From: Chionoecetes opilio
Lineage: Eukaryota > Arthropoda > Malacostraca > Decapoda > Majidae
Assembly (NCBI GenBank): GCA_016584305.1
Contig: JACEEZ010013848.1
Coordinates: 134,501-198,500, forward strand
DNA: 64,000 nucleotides
Direction of reading: 5' to 3'
Position 1 is the first letter of the stretch, and every line of letters starts with the position of its first letter. A program made the translations under genes and the position numbers. Under the pieces are notes generated by a model. The model saw only the letters and a list, made by a program, of their open reading frames with translations, made no database searches and was not told the DNA's origin. Shown here one piece after another: positions 1 to 10,350 of the stretch.

Positions 1-1345
1 AAATCTAACCATGTTTCTGTTAATGTTATTACATCAAAATCTTCTACACTACAGTTATTCCTCTCAGTAAATCTATCTTGTTTAAAATATTCCTACAGTT
101 TGTATAGTAAACCTTTAAGCTACTCCTCTTCTTCCTGTCAATTTTCCCTATAGCTTTAATTAACCCCTTCCTCGCTCTCTTCTTACGAATCACTTTAGTT
201 CCCTGCCTTCTAAAACTATTTATACTTTATAGTGTCACTGGGTTCCTTTACTCTGACCCCTGTGTCTAATCCCTAGCTCTCTATCTTTAAAAAGCCTGTA
301 AGGCACCTACTTCCCTTTCAAGGGATTCAGACAAGATCTGAACCCCTTTCCTCGAAAGGTGCACCCCATCTCTGTGGTAGAAGCTGTTATGCCCGAAAAA
401 GAGGTCCCAGTTATCGACAAAGACCCAATCATTGGCTTTGCAATGAAATGCCAGCCGGCAATTCAGAGCAATAGCCCTGGAGTACCACAAGTCGTCAACA
501 GAGCGTCTTGGAAGGACACCACACACCACAGGGACCCCACCCCTATCCATAACCTTACCTACAGCCTCCTTGAATCGTCGTAGCAGTTCCTTACTCCTTA
601 AACAATCAACATCGTTTCCTCCTGCACTCAGGCAAATTATGGGCTTGCTCCCTTGGTCGGCCATGCACTCATCTATCTTATCACTAACATGACCTATCCC
701 CTTCCCTGGGAAACACACCCGCTTCCTACACATCCCGTCTCTGTCACAAAACTCGCTGTTTAGGTACCTAATCTGACTATCCCCAACAACCAAGATTTTA
801 CCTTCGGGTAGGGATGTATCGTCTACCTTTTTATCCTTTACCTCCTCCTCCTCCTCTTGCAGTCCCGAGAGTAGCTGAAATGAATTCTTGCACACTACCT
901 TGTTATTGTTCACCTGCCTCAGCCTTAGATGAGTTCCTCCTTGTTCTACCACCTTCCATCCCCCATTCCCAGGTAACTTACTAGGTACACCACCCTTAGT
1001 AGTACCCCCAGGCATGCCACCCTCTGGTACCCCTCCAGGTACGTCTCCCGCATGTGCCCCTCCAGGCAGTCCACTGGGACGGACACCTCCACATTTCAGA
1101 GTCGGATCTCTATCTCCTGCTTCTTCACAACACTTTTCAACTCATTTACTTCACCTACAAAACACATTTTCAGGTCTTCGATTGCCTCAAAAATAGTCTT
1201 AAGTACTCCACCACAAACTCCTTTACATCCTGACTCCACCATTCTCACACACTAACACACTCGAAGCTACTTGAGACTCGTTCCCTCCACTCCTCATTTC
1301 CACACTCACAACACCCTCACTAAGCTCCCCTGACGCTGCCATCCT
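1..1345 (-). mobile_element. CR1-like LINE, antisense copy: ORF1 and start of ORF2
   Basis: On the minus strand this is the 5' half of a CR1-like non-LTR retrotransposon running off the left window edge. Bases 287-1015 encode the ORF1 esterase part. Bases 1-286 match the ORF1/ORF2 junction and the first codons of the ORF2 endonuclease of the + strand copy at 14960-15230. Upstream (about 1016-1341) lie a broken ORF1 N-terminus that starts near 1341 and a short coiled-coil-like stretch (LKMCFVGEVNELKSVVKKQ) in a shifted frame, so ORF1 is frameshifted. The left end of the element is outside the window. Confidence 0.8.
287..1015 (-). CDS. LINE ORF1 protein with SGNH/GDSL esterase domain (partial)
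   Basis: An open frame of 242 codons. From about residue 70 it reads as an SGNH-hydrolase fold: a block I motif VVGDSQIRYL with the nucleophile serine, a block III motif SAGGND, and a C-terminal block V motif DGVHLSRKG with the Asp-x-x-His pair. Esterase domains of this type are known in ORF1 of CR1/L2-clade LINEs, where ORF1 protein binds the RNA. The order and spacing match the broken + strand copy at 14.3-15.0 kb. All candidate catalytic residues are present here, while the N-terminus is frameshifted from the upstream coiled coil. It is part of a retrotransposon and not a host lipase. The methionine taken as start is probably internal to the original ORF1. Confidence 0.8.
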   Translation of the reverse strand: MPGGTTKGGVPSKLPGNGGWKVVEQGGTHLRLRQVNNNKVVCKNSFQLLSGLQEEEEEVKDKKVDDTSLPEGKILVVGDSQIRYLNSEFCDRDGMCRKRVCFPGKGIGHVSDKIDECMADQGSKPIICLSAGGNDVDCLRSKELLRRFKEAVGKVMDRGGVPVVCGVLPRRSVDDLWYSRAIALNCRLAFHCKANDWVFVDNWDLFFGHNSFYHRDGVHLSRKGVQILSESLEREVGALQAF

Positions 1346-1637
1346 AATCCTCTTCCTAGACCTCAGTCACGTCAACAACAGGGAGTGCGTGGGAATCACA
1401 TCTTGTCACCACCACTGCGACGAGACCGCACAATTCAATTTCCCATTTAGTTAATTAAATTGAGGGTTGAGTGTATTCCCAAAAATTCCCCAAATTCCCG
1501 GACCCTGAAATTTCCAGGAAATATTCCCTGGATAGTTTTGATATTCCCGGAAACTTTTCCACTCTTTGCAACCATAGGGAGGATGGTAGTTCATTTTGAT
1601 TTCATGTAGTGAGTGCAACTCACTAATAAAACTTAGG
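1346..1637. other. No gene seen
   Basis: Mixed sequence between two LINE remnants. It contains a run of short ATTCCC/AATTCCCGG-type motifs (about 1480-1560), which look like a decayed repeat. No convincing coding potential was seen. Confidence 0.5.
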
Positions 1638-2372
1638 AGTAAACTCTATTTATTGCAAGAAATGTGACAAGTAGTGCCATAAAAGATGTTCGGGACTGGG
1701 AAATCTGAATTGGGTGGTAGATTCTGCTGTCCAGTGTGTGTAAGAAGAATCAACGGAGGAGGACTGCCAGAAGAGGAAGAGGTAGAAACTATAGAAGTGA
1801 ATGGGGGTGTAATAGAAGAAGTGAAGCAGTTTTGTTATCTTGGTGACATGTTAGATAGTGATGGTGGAGTGGAGAGAGCAGTAAGAACACGGGTAGCAAC
1901 TACATGGATGAAGTGGAGAGAGATAGCGGGACTGCTGATAAACAAGAGTATTCCACTGAAAAACAGTGGAAGAGTATTTGAAGCATGTATAAGATCAGTA
2001 TTGATGTATGGTTCTGAGACATGGGGTATGACGAAGAAGTTGGAGGATGTGTTGGTTGGTTGTGATCGGAGAATGTTGAGGTATATGACTGGGATCACAT
2101 GGAGTGATTAAATGTCCAGTGAAGAGTTGGCAAGAAAATGTGGATTGAAGGAACTGAGTACAGTGCTGAGAGTAAGGCTATTAAGGTGGTCTAGGCACGT
2201 GATGAGGAGAGAAGGAGGTGAGGCATTGGGGAGTGGAAGTGTCATGTTGCCATCCACCGGGCAGGCCAAGGAAGATGGAGGCAGTGTGTTGAAGAGGATC
2301 ATGCAGCATTGGGCATTGAAGAAGTTGAGGCAACGGATAGAGATAGTTGGAAGCGTAGCATCGGCCGTCTAA
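1638..2372 (+). pseudogene. RTE-like LINE, C-terminal end of ORF2
   Basis: This encodes the region after the reverse transcriptase of an RTE-like LINE. First comes a Cys/His knuckle (C-x2-C, H-x3-C) near 1640-1690 in which a TAG near 1672 replaces the expected Trp codon. Then, in an adjacent frame, come the conserved VKQFCYLGDMLDSDGG and MYGSETWGMTKK blocks (residues about 40-115 of the frame at 1686), and after a stop at 2109 the motif LRWSRHVMRREG. These blocks are typical of RTE-type ORF2 ends shared by many arthropod copies. The stop codons show the copy is dead. An A/T-rich microsatellite follows it at 2418-2470. Confidence 0.8.
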
Positions 2373-2417
2373 CCTCATAAGATATTATGGGGAAATCTGA
2401 TGTTAAACAGAAAGAAG

Positions 2418-2483
2418 TTTTTTATTTATTTATTTATTTATTTATTTATTATTATTATATTATTATTTTTTTTTTTTTTTATT

Positions 2484-2534
<51 letters not shown>
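2418..2534. repeat. TTTA microsatellite and poly-T tract
   Basis: A TTTA/TTA simple repeat passes into roughly 70 nearly uninterrupted T. The T run is the 3' tail (read on the minus strand) of the adjacent SINE. Confidence 0.85.
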
Positions 2535-2537
<3 letters not shown>

Positions 2538-2868
2538 TCTATGCCTATAGCGCCTGTAGGCAGTGACCTCCAGGGTTCGGATGGTAGGCCCTGGAGACTC
2601 ACTTGAGGGCTGTGAGGTTGGCCCTCGCCTGTGGTGGCGCAGGCAGGATTTTTATAGTGACCCCTGTGATTAGAGGCTCATGCCGCCCCCCTGTGTCCTC
2701 CGATGCACTCGCAATCGGAGGTAGAGTTATGGACAGGGCATGTGGGTATTCTTAGGCCACTTGACGGTGCAAAGATATTTTAAGTGGATTTATGGGTCTC
2801 ACTCGGGATCGAACTCGGGTCTTCGAGAACGCCACACGGTGACGCTAACCACTCTGCTACCGCCTCCC
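2535..2868 (-). mobile_element. tRNA-derived SINE, copy 1
   Basis: Read on the minus strand, it starts with a tRNA-like head containing an A box (TAGCAGAGTGG, near 2855) and a B box (GTTCGATCC, near 2808). A body of about 250 bp with the conserved block around GGCCTACCATCC follows, ending in CGCTATAGGCATAGATG and poly-A. The same body and head recur at 20.97, 31.80, 33.42, 34.08 and 43.33 kb, so this is a dispersed SINE family of about 340 bp transcribed by RNA polymerase III. Confidence 0.85.
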
Positions 2869-3519
2869 AGTAGTGAGTGCACAGGTTGTTGATAAGGCTC
2901 CCCTCTCCCTTTTTACTCCACCTTGAATTCTTGGACACAACATATGAAAATTTTCTCGCCACAATGTTTACAAGCCTGAATATTAGGATTAGAAAACCTA
3001 GATTTACCATGGTCATAAGCCAGGCATCCTGTACACAAGTGCAAATTCCTAGCCCTGTTTACCTATTGACTTGGAGTAGAATATTTTGGGCATCGAAACC
3101 AGTGGTTCTCAAAGTTTTCGGACTGCTGACCCCTTGGCTCCGTCGCCACATCCTTTACGCCTTTTTGCATCTTTGATTATTTTACCTGGGATACTAAAAC
3201 ATTTTCATTAGTTTCAGCCCTTATACTAGCATCCTAATTCATTCTCCTTTGTGTTCTTTTCTCCCAGCACTGCGTTAGGAACACTTGTGAAGTTTACAAT
3301 ACTTTCTGTTTCCTTTCTGTCCCCTTACAGCCCTAACACCGTACACAGGGCCCTGTTTTCCTGCTCTAGCCTCCTGTCCCACTCCTCTCTGCCTAGGACT
3401 GTTACTATTGAAGCTATTAACCTTTCCCTCTGGCTCCTAATAACAGTTGCATTCCACAATTATATGTGTAGAAATTTATTTCACATACATATATTTAATA
3501 AGAGGTCTTACCTAATCAA
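2869..3519. other. No gene seen; one hAT-like end fragment
   Basis: No coding region is supported. Around 3097-3120 the motif CCAGTGGTTCTCAAA resembles the terminal repeat of many hAT elements, but no partner end or duplication was found. Confidence 0.4.
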
Positions 3520-4190
3520 AACCCATCGTCTATCTCATCCCGACACAATACCTCAACTAGTCAACTAACTAGGATACTTATCGGTGGATAGTGGGTTGAA
3601 ATCACTGTAGTCTTTTATCAATACTGCCTGTCCTGTGATCCGAAGTGGTCAGCGCGTGATCGAGGCCGCCCGTGAAGGACAGGCGGAGGGCTGGAGGCGG
3701 TGTGTATTGTTATGGGCGTCAGAAGGTTTTTCATTACCCAGTTATCTTGACGCGGTGAATTGTTATCTGTGTTGATTTTAACACGTCCTATTGGTTTAAC
3801 ACTATGTGCAAAGTGAACGTATGTACAAATCTCCATTATAATCAGAGAAGAGATGTTAATCCCGTGGGAGCTGGAAGTGTACTTATATATACCAGCGCAC
3901 TTATATACATTTAGTAAAGAGATGTTGTTCTCTCACGGAGGGTTAGGAGTGTACTTATATATACAAGCACGTATATATTAGTAAGAGATGTTAATCCCGC
4001 AAGGGTCTGGAGTGTACTTATCATTTACTTAAATTACCTTATATTAATACCCATTACCATTATAATTATATATATACATCCCTACGCTCCCCTATGATGA
4101 GCGGACAATTACCTCCCTCACAAGGGGTGGGGGAAACAAACCACCACTCTACCAATTATTGAGAGGGTGGTTGGTGGATAATTTCCACAA
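3520..4190 (+). repeat. Dispersed repeat family F, copy 1
   Basis: It shares its order of blocks with 23180-23885. Both begin near CTATCTCATCCCGACA, pass through a GC-rich block, then a block of near-repeats built on GAGATGTTAATCCCG (three here, 3849-4005), a CCTACGCTCCCCTATGATGAG block, and end with AGAGGGTGGTTGGTGGATAA. No coding capacity or terminal repeats were recognised. Confidence 0.65.
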
Positions 4191-4229
4191 TATGCTTAAC
4201 GGTTTATTTCTCATGTATAAACAAACGTT

Positions 4230-4668
4230 TGTGATCTTGATCTTGATTTTAGAGGTGGCCTATTCTAAATAGGCCACGCTTTTAAACTGGCTGCTCTTGT
4301 AAAAGCCACACAAACTTAAGGAAAAAAAGCAAGAACAAAACTACATACAAAGCATCCAGTCCTATTGTCTATTTCTCATACACTGCATTCTTTCCAAAAA
4401 CTCTTTCACTGTCTCAATCATCTGTCCCCTTGACTCACCACAGCCCCAGCAACAATAATATCCATTTTCTTCCTGTCTTTTCAACCACCTCATTCATTTC
4501 ACATCCCATTTCAGTCAAAATCACACGCATCATTTCCATTTTCTCCCCGTTATACTTCTCACGTTCTAATATAACATGTTCCACTGTTTCATCCTCACCC
4601 ATGTCACACATCTGGCACACTTTGCTGCGGGATTCAGACCATCTATAGTTCCTTGCATTCATATCCAT
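4230..4668 (-). pseudogene. RTE-like LINE, C-terminus of ORF2 and 3' UTR
   Basis: The minus-strand frame from 4668 carries a C-x2-C...H knuckle block (VCQMCDMGEDETVEHVILE), typical of the ORF2 C-terminus of LINEs. A 3' UTR follows, ending in a short hairpin (GGCCTATTTAGAATAGGCC, near 4256-4274) and a repeated ATCAAGATCAAG tail at 4233-4250. The same 3' hairpin and tail appear at about 42420-42480, so it is the 3' end of one LINE family. Only the 3' part is present. Confidence 0.7.
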
Positions 4669-4994
4669 ACACTGTGTCCTGGGTTGGAAGAGTCGCCACC
4701 CACAGTTCCATCACACAAACTTTTACGCTAGTGAATTATGATAAAAAATCCATGATATTACAGGGGTCATTCCCTCTGAAAAGGAAAAATATGAATATGA
4801 AAAGAAAAACAAATGTATTCCCAGCATGATATAGAAAGCTACTTATCATAAATGGGTCAAAGGTAGTGGGATGTAAGACTATCTTATTTTTGATAACTTG
4901 CCTACTCCAATGCATAAAGGAAGTCAAAGGACCTATATCTTATTTTCCTAATAATTTTGATGTCACTTCATGTATGCAGGAAAAGATAAGTTAA
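4669..4994. other. No gene seen
   Basis: A/T-rich sequence with no recognisable repeat or protein. Confidence 0.5.
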
Positions 4995-5210
4995 TTGAAG
5001 TAATCGGCCAAACCATTTCATTATTCCTGATTTAATGTAGTCAAAATAAAGCCATTATCGAGTATATCAATAATATGTTGCCACTTTTGTATCCAGTCAG
5101 CCGTTTTTAATTAATGCGCAAACAAAATCCGTAAATTCCCCGACCTTTCAAAACACTCCTGACAACTAGCAGACGATGCACCCATAACTCGATGGCGTCA
5201 CACGAGGTAC
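4995..5210 (+). repeat. Dispersed repeat family J/I, 5' part
   Basis: It matches the blocks at 33165-33225 plus 34643-34870 and at 59355-59530: CCATTTCATTATTCCTGATTT, then a CAATATGTTG block, then CAGTCAGCCGTTTTTAA, and a GATGGCGTCAC block. The family is present at least three times in the window. Its nature is unknown. Confidence 0.65.
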
Positions 5211-5818
5211 TCTCTCTTTTATTCCCTCTTTTGCTTAATTTAATTTCCTCCATCTCTTATTTTTTTTCACTTTCTCTTTACTTCATGTTCCTTCCTTCCT
5301 CTTCTATCCACTTGCCTCTACTTCTTCACATTTTTCTCCCACCTTCACCTCATATATTTTTGCCTTTGAAGCATCAGTAGAATGGATATGACCTTTTTCC
5401 TCCTTACCCTCTTCTTCCTCCTCTTTTTCTATCATTTCTTCTTATTTTTTCTTGTTATTGTTCTTCTTTATTGTACACATCATGACACCCCAACACACAC
5501 TGCACACACACTACGCTTCCATGAACTTGTAATTTCTTCCGCATCGAAGTGGAGGAGGGGGAGGAAGAATCCTTGAAAGAAAATGAGATAGACAACCACA
5601 ACAAAATTACGTTATAGAACATGGAAGACGAGATCAAAACTACTTGAGAATGACACGAAGACAAGGAAAACAAAAAGAGGAATAAAGAGAAAGAGGAGGT
5701 AACGAAGTATCATTATTTGGGGAAGGAGAATAACAACCATAGAATAACAGACTTGAGACATAAGACGATAACGAGGAAGAAGAAGAGGAGGAGTAGTGTG
5801 TGGCGTTGGGTGGGTGTG
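5211..5818. other. Strand-asymmetric pyrimidine/purine tract
   Basis: Bases 5211-5480 are strongly C/T-rich on the + strand. Bases 5540-5810 are strongly A/G-rich. The open frames here are low-complexity Leu/Phe/Ser translations and are not supported as genes. Confidence 0.55.
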
Positions 5819-6005
5819 AGATAAGCCCCTGTCACACATTCCAAAATCGAACCACACCACGAAAGCACTTCTAATTTGATTATTAGCGCTATCGTGAAAT
5901 TTGACCACTATAGCCTCACAACAATGTCACGCTGCCTGTATGTGTCATGACGGTCGTAAGATGGTCACGATGGAGTCATGACAGCTGTAAGACTAAGTCA
6001 TTAAT
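5819..6005 (-). repeat. One end of the AGCCCCCTTCACACATTCC TTAA-type element
   Basis: The stretch beginning near TAAGCCCCTGTCACACATTC matches, inverted, the right end of the complete element at 35344-37706, including the ATGGTCACGATGGAGTCATG block. Only one end remains. Confidence 0.65.
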
Positions 6006-6027
6006 GGTAGATTTGGAAAAATAACGG

Positions 6028-6751
6028 TCAATTTTGAAGCTCCGTTCCAAGTCTCAATCGCGGGCAAGTCCTATTCGAGTAGCAGATAGGCGCCTCTTGT
6101 CGGACGTGGGGCAGATGGCTCGTTGGGCTGAGTGCTTTGGGCAGTTGTTCATGGTGGACCCTCCAATTTTGCAGCTTCACACCACTGGGTTACAGGCAGT
6201 GGATGCCGATCCTCCCATTGACCCTCTTTTGACGAAGTCAGAGAGGCTGTAGCAAAGTTGAGGGGTGGAAAGGCAGCTGGTGTTTGTAATATCAGTGCAG
6301 AGCTCCTCATAGCTGGGGGTGAGGCCATGATCCGTGGGCTGCATGCTGTCCTGAATGCCGTGTGGCAATCAGGTACCATTTCTCTTGAATGTAAAAGGGA
6401 GCTGGTCGTCCCTATCTGGAAAGGGAAAGGGGACCGTCAGGACTGCAACAATTACTGCAGTATTACATTGCTCAGCGTGCCAGGCAAGGTGCTTGCCCAT
6501 CTATTGCTGACACGGATCCGCAGCCATCTGCTGAAGCATCAGAGACCTCAGCAGTATGGATTCACGCCTGGTAAGTCAACAACGGACCGTATCCTAGCGC
6601 TTCGTGTCCTGGTGGAGTGCCGACGTGAGTTTCGACAGGTGATGCTTGCAGCCTATGTTTATCTCAAGAAGGCGTTTGACTCAGTGCATCGTGAGTCACT
6701 CTGGGATCTTCTGCGACTTCGCGGGATTCCTGCAAGGACTATTTGTTTGAT

Positions 6752-6757
<6 letters not shown>
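6028..6757 (+). pseudogene. LINE A reverse transcriptase fragment
   Basis: This is the N-terminal half of the reverse transcriptase domain of a non-LTR retrotransposon. It shows PIWKGKGDRQDCNNY, then QYGFTPGKSTTDRILALR (RT motif 2a region), then the motif A block in which YVYLKKAFDS replaces the usual YVDLKKAFDS, so the first catalytic Asp is lost. There is a frameshift near 6250 between the frames starting at 6034 and 6258. The coding sequence stops abruptly at 6756, where the poly-T tail of an antisense LINE B insertion begins. The ORF2 C-terminus of the same family resumes at about 11215. The copy is non-functional. Confidence 0.85.
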
Positions 6758-6790
<33 letters not shown>

Positions 6791-7116
6791 TCACAAAGGA
6801 CTGGCCAAGGGCACAAAAAAAGAGATAACAAAAGGCCTGCTTAGTTGTCAGTCCCTATAAAGAAGACAGTAAGAGAATTTTAAAAATGGGGGGTCGGTCA
6901 ATTTAGTATGGGGGGTGTCTTGTCGCTCCTCTACTGAGAAAATTTAAGTCGTAGGAAGGTGGGAAATTTAGATACAGGAAGAAAGTTCCAGAGTTTACAA
7001 GTGAAAGGGATGAAAGAGTAAAGATACTGATTAACTCTTGCATTAGGAAGATGGACAGAATAGGGATGAGAATGAGTAGAAAGTTTTGTGCAGCGAGGCC
7101 ACAGGAAAGGGGGAGG
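6758..7116 (-). mobile_element. LINE B, antisense, 3' segment with poly-A tail
   Basis: Read on the minus strand this is the 3' end of a jockey-like LINE whose sense copy is at 36380-37512. The poly-T run at 6757-6787 is the inverted poly-A tail. The conserved ORF2 C-terminus (RSHPYSVHLPNARVNQYLY in the sense copy) is recognisable at 6990-7080. The segment ends at 7116, where a DNA element is inserted, and the LINE resumes at 7767. Confidence 0.8.
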
Positions 7117-7118
7117 TA

Positions 7119-7766
7119 CCGTAAATGGCGGCGTATAAGTCGACCAGGCGTACAAGTCGACCTCATGATTATTAGCTGAAGATTACGGGTTAGGCCTATA
7201 CTTGCCGTATAAGTCGGCCCCAAAAATACGGTAGGCTACTGGTAGGCCAAAGCTTACAAAGTCTTTACCCCCGTAGTGTATGGTCACGATATATTTGTAG
7301 ATCAGAATTACCGGTTGTATTGTTAGAGTGTGGGGTACGATGAGTTGGGCGGACAGCGCTGGCGCTCGGCGAGCAGCCAGGCAGTTGTTGTTGTAGTTGT
7401 CTGATTGGCTGCTTTGGTTCAGTGGCGTTCCGGTCAGTTGTTTACAATCTGTGCATCAGCTGTTGGAAACAGCCTATGGTTTTGTGTTGATATAAACTGA
7501 ATTTATATTATTCTATTATTTATATATTAATCTGTGCGTTAAATATGTTAAGTAAGTTCACCGAACACAAGTTTTAGCTGGAAATATTTGTCGTAACCTG
7601 CTGGAGTTACGGTAAGAGGTGTACAGGGATTGTTAGTTGTGCTGATTCACTTGTTTGCCACTCGGTGGTAAAGGTTCGTATTTTATCCTTGCCGTATAAG
7701 TCGACCCCTAGTTTTGGAGAGATTTTTTCAGGCTCAAAGAGTCGACTTGTACGCCGCCATTTACGG
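7119..7766. mobile_element. MITE-like element, CCGTAAATGGCGGCG ends, copy 1
   Basis: The left end CCGTAAATGGCGGCGTATAA and the right end are inverted copies of each other over about 25 bp, with internal AAGTCGAC motifs near both ends. It sits precisely inside LINE B. A TA lies at the left (7117-7118), but the right flank reads TT, so a TA target duplication is only suggested. A second copy at 50964-51733 is flanked by TA on both sides. No transposase is encoded. Confidence 0.8.
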
Positions 7767-7960
7767 TTTCCAGCTTACAAGTTTAGAAGAGCAGTGAGCA
7801 TGAAAATAACTGTAAAAGATAGCAAGAGAAGCAGCATTGCGGCGGTGATTTAAAGATTGAAGACAGTCAGTTAGAGGAGGGGAGCTGATGAACGAAAAGC
7901 TTTTGACTCAAACCCTAGAGCTGTTTTAGCAAGAGATGAGATGTAAGATTTCCAGTTCAG
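7767..7960 (-). mobile_element. LINE B, antisense, middle segment
   Basis: This continues the LINE B ORF2 sequence from 7116 towards its 5' side. It matches, inverted, the sense copy at roughly 36815-37110. It is interrupted at 7960 by a 3.1-kb DNA element and resumes at 11098. Confidence 0.8.
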
Positions 7961-8393
7961 GGGCTGGATGTTCGAACGTTCGTAACTTTCCGCCTCTAAG
8001 ATCATCTTGGAGTGTTCATAGCGGCCATCTTAGATCTTGGGCTACGAACACTACAAAAATGTTTTATCAAAGGATCGTCCGAATGTTCTTAGCTCACGAT
8101 GATGCGATCTTCAAGCTCGTTCCGTTCCGTTCCGACCACGAGGAATGGAACTCAGCTGACTGTCGCTTGGCCAATCAGAGGAAAGATTTCATCAACCTTT
8201 GAGATTATTAGCCAATCATAATGCAGTTAGAATGTAAACAAATATCATATGGCGTGTCCCCACACAACAAATTACAAACTTATAACCTCAATATAACATG
8301 AACTGGTAAAATTATATTTCTTTCCTGCCCTTAGGTCTCACTAGGAGTTTATTGGTAGGGTTAGATAAGGTTATAATGAGGTTAGGTTGGTAT

Positions 8394-8746
8394 CCGGTCA
8401 TTTCGCCCACATGCCATTTCGCCACACCATGGAGTCATTTTGCCCACACTATGGAGTCATTTCGCCCACAGGTCAATTCACCCACACTATGGAGTCATTT
8501 CGCCCAAGGTTACTGGTGGTTCATTCCATTTCTGCCTGCGGAAGATATAAGTTACATGACTCCGTGACATGGATCGTGTGGGCAAATTGACTCTTACATG
8601 TGGGCGAAATGTCTTGTCGGCGAATTGACTCGTACATGTGGGTGAATTGACTCTTACATGTGGACGAAATGTCTTGTGGGCGAATTGACTCTTATATGTG
8701 GGCGAAATGTCTTGTGGGCGAATTGACGTGTGGGCGAAATGACCGG
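8394..8746. mobile_element. Small inverted-repeat element made of CGCCCAC repeats
   Basis: The terminal repeats CCGGTCATTTCGCCCACA and its inverse bound an inside made of short near-repeats. The left arm holds several TCATTTCGCCCACA/CTATGGAG units. The right arm holds several inverted GTGGGCGAATTGACTCTTACA-type units. A TA is next to each end, approximate on the left. No coding capacity. Confidence 0.75.
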
Positions 8747-9696
8747 TAACTGGTTAGGTTAGTATTATTTTGGGGGGTCATTTAGGACTTAAGGTGGGGT
8801 AAGGGGATGTTAAAGGGGGTAACTCTCCCACTTTATAATTACGTTTTAGAGGTATTTGAAGGGATTTGTGAAGGTCTTGATAATATCTTGATAGGTCTTG
8901 ATATTGATCATTTTATTTTTTTCTTGATATCATGTTACTAAACCAAACCCCACCTCTAACCTAACCTAACCTAGTCTGATTTAACCTAACTTAGATGACT
9001 AAACCAAACGCCACCTCTAACCTAAACTAACCTAATCTGATTTAACCTAACTTAACAGTTTATGGCTGAAATAATGGTAGATTTTCGGTAATACGTACAT
9101 GTAACGCCATTATTATTCAATTGTACCATGGGAAATGGGGTTCAAAATACTCAGAATGAAGAAATCTACACGATGATGTAGGTAAGAATCCTAGGACTTT
9201 TGAAAGCCCACTACCAATCTAATACCCACCCATTTTAGGGTGGGTATTATTAATGGGATACATTATCCAAGTAACTAGACAATACCTGGAACTGTCGCCG
9301 ATAAGAATTCTCGCCAACGTTCCTATTTTTTTGTCGGCGAGTGTTCCTATTTAACCGTGTTTCTGAAGTCAAGGATTAAATACCAAACAATAGCCTGAAC
9401 AGTTTTGGTTAGGTTGGCCAGTTTTACTATATGTCCCTTATTTAGGTTAGTGATTGAGCGGGGGTGATTCCCTCCCAGCTCAGCACCGAAATAATACCGA
9501 CTTGACATATTACAGTAGATGGGTTAGGTTGAAATGAAAGCCTGCATTCTAGTGATTTTTATGTGCTTTAACCCCACAATTTCAGTGGTCGTGAACTTGC
9601 CTAGAATTACATCTCGCTACCCCAGCTTCCATCATTGAACCATTCATTCAATACTTTCGCATTACTCACATACCATCTCTTAGAGTTGGAGTAGAA

Positions 9697-9945
9697 TGTA
9701 CCTACTCTTCTCAGACATCCTTGCCCACCAATCACATATTCCTTTATCCTCTACATATCCTTTTAGGTAAATATGCAGTTTCAACCAATACTCCCTATTG
9801 ACCAATACTCCACCATTAAAGTGTATACCTACGTACTCTTCTCAGACATTCTTGCCCACCAATCACACATTCCTTTATCCTCTACACACTCTTCTAGGTA
9901 AATATGCAGTTTCAACCAATACTCCCTTTTGACCAATACTCTTCT
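9697..9945. repeat. Tandem duplication, unit of about 130 bp
   Basis: Two diverged head-to-tail copies share the blocks CTACTCTTCTCAGACAT, TTGCCCACCAATCACA, TTCCTTTATCCTCTACA and AATATGCAGTTTCAACCAAT. Confidence 0.8.
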
Positions 9946-10350
9946 GACATAACTGGGGGGGCTACGCCCCCCAAGACCCCCTGCTGGTTACTAATCTAAC
10001 CTGGGCATTAATTACGTAACCTAACCTCACTGGGGAGGGGGGGGGGTTCGCCCCCCCAGATCCCCATGTGTTATTTTTTCATTTCCGACAGCTTTTGTGT
10101 GGGTTAGAAATACTCCTTATAATAAGAACGAAACGTTCAGGGTACTTAAAACCACCGATTGGTTGTGTTGTATTGTATTGGTCTAAACTGCACTTATAAA
10201 GAAAAATAAATAAAATAGAATATATACTTTTATGTATTTCACTTTTCCACCTACAGTATACATGCATTCCACGCACTAGTACACCGGTGCTCGAATGTCT
10301 CTTATCTTTGCCTCTCCGTAGCATTGATGAGAGGAGGATGCAGTCAGTTT

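Noticed and set aside
287..1015. Bacterial or host GDSL lipase
   Set aside because: The same esterase is followed by a LINE endonuclease in the second copy, so it is LINE ORF1.
8955..8975. CCTAACCTAACCTAA, like the arthropod telomere repeat
   Set aside because: Only about three units, surrounded by degenerate AACCTAACTT motifs. Short interstitial matches are common and give no evidence of a telomere.
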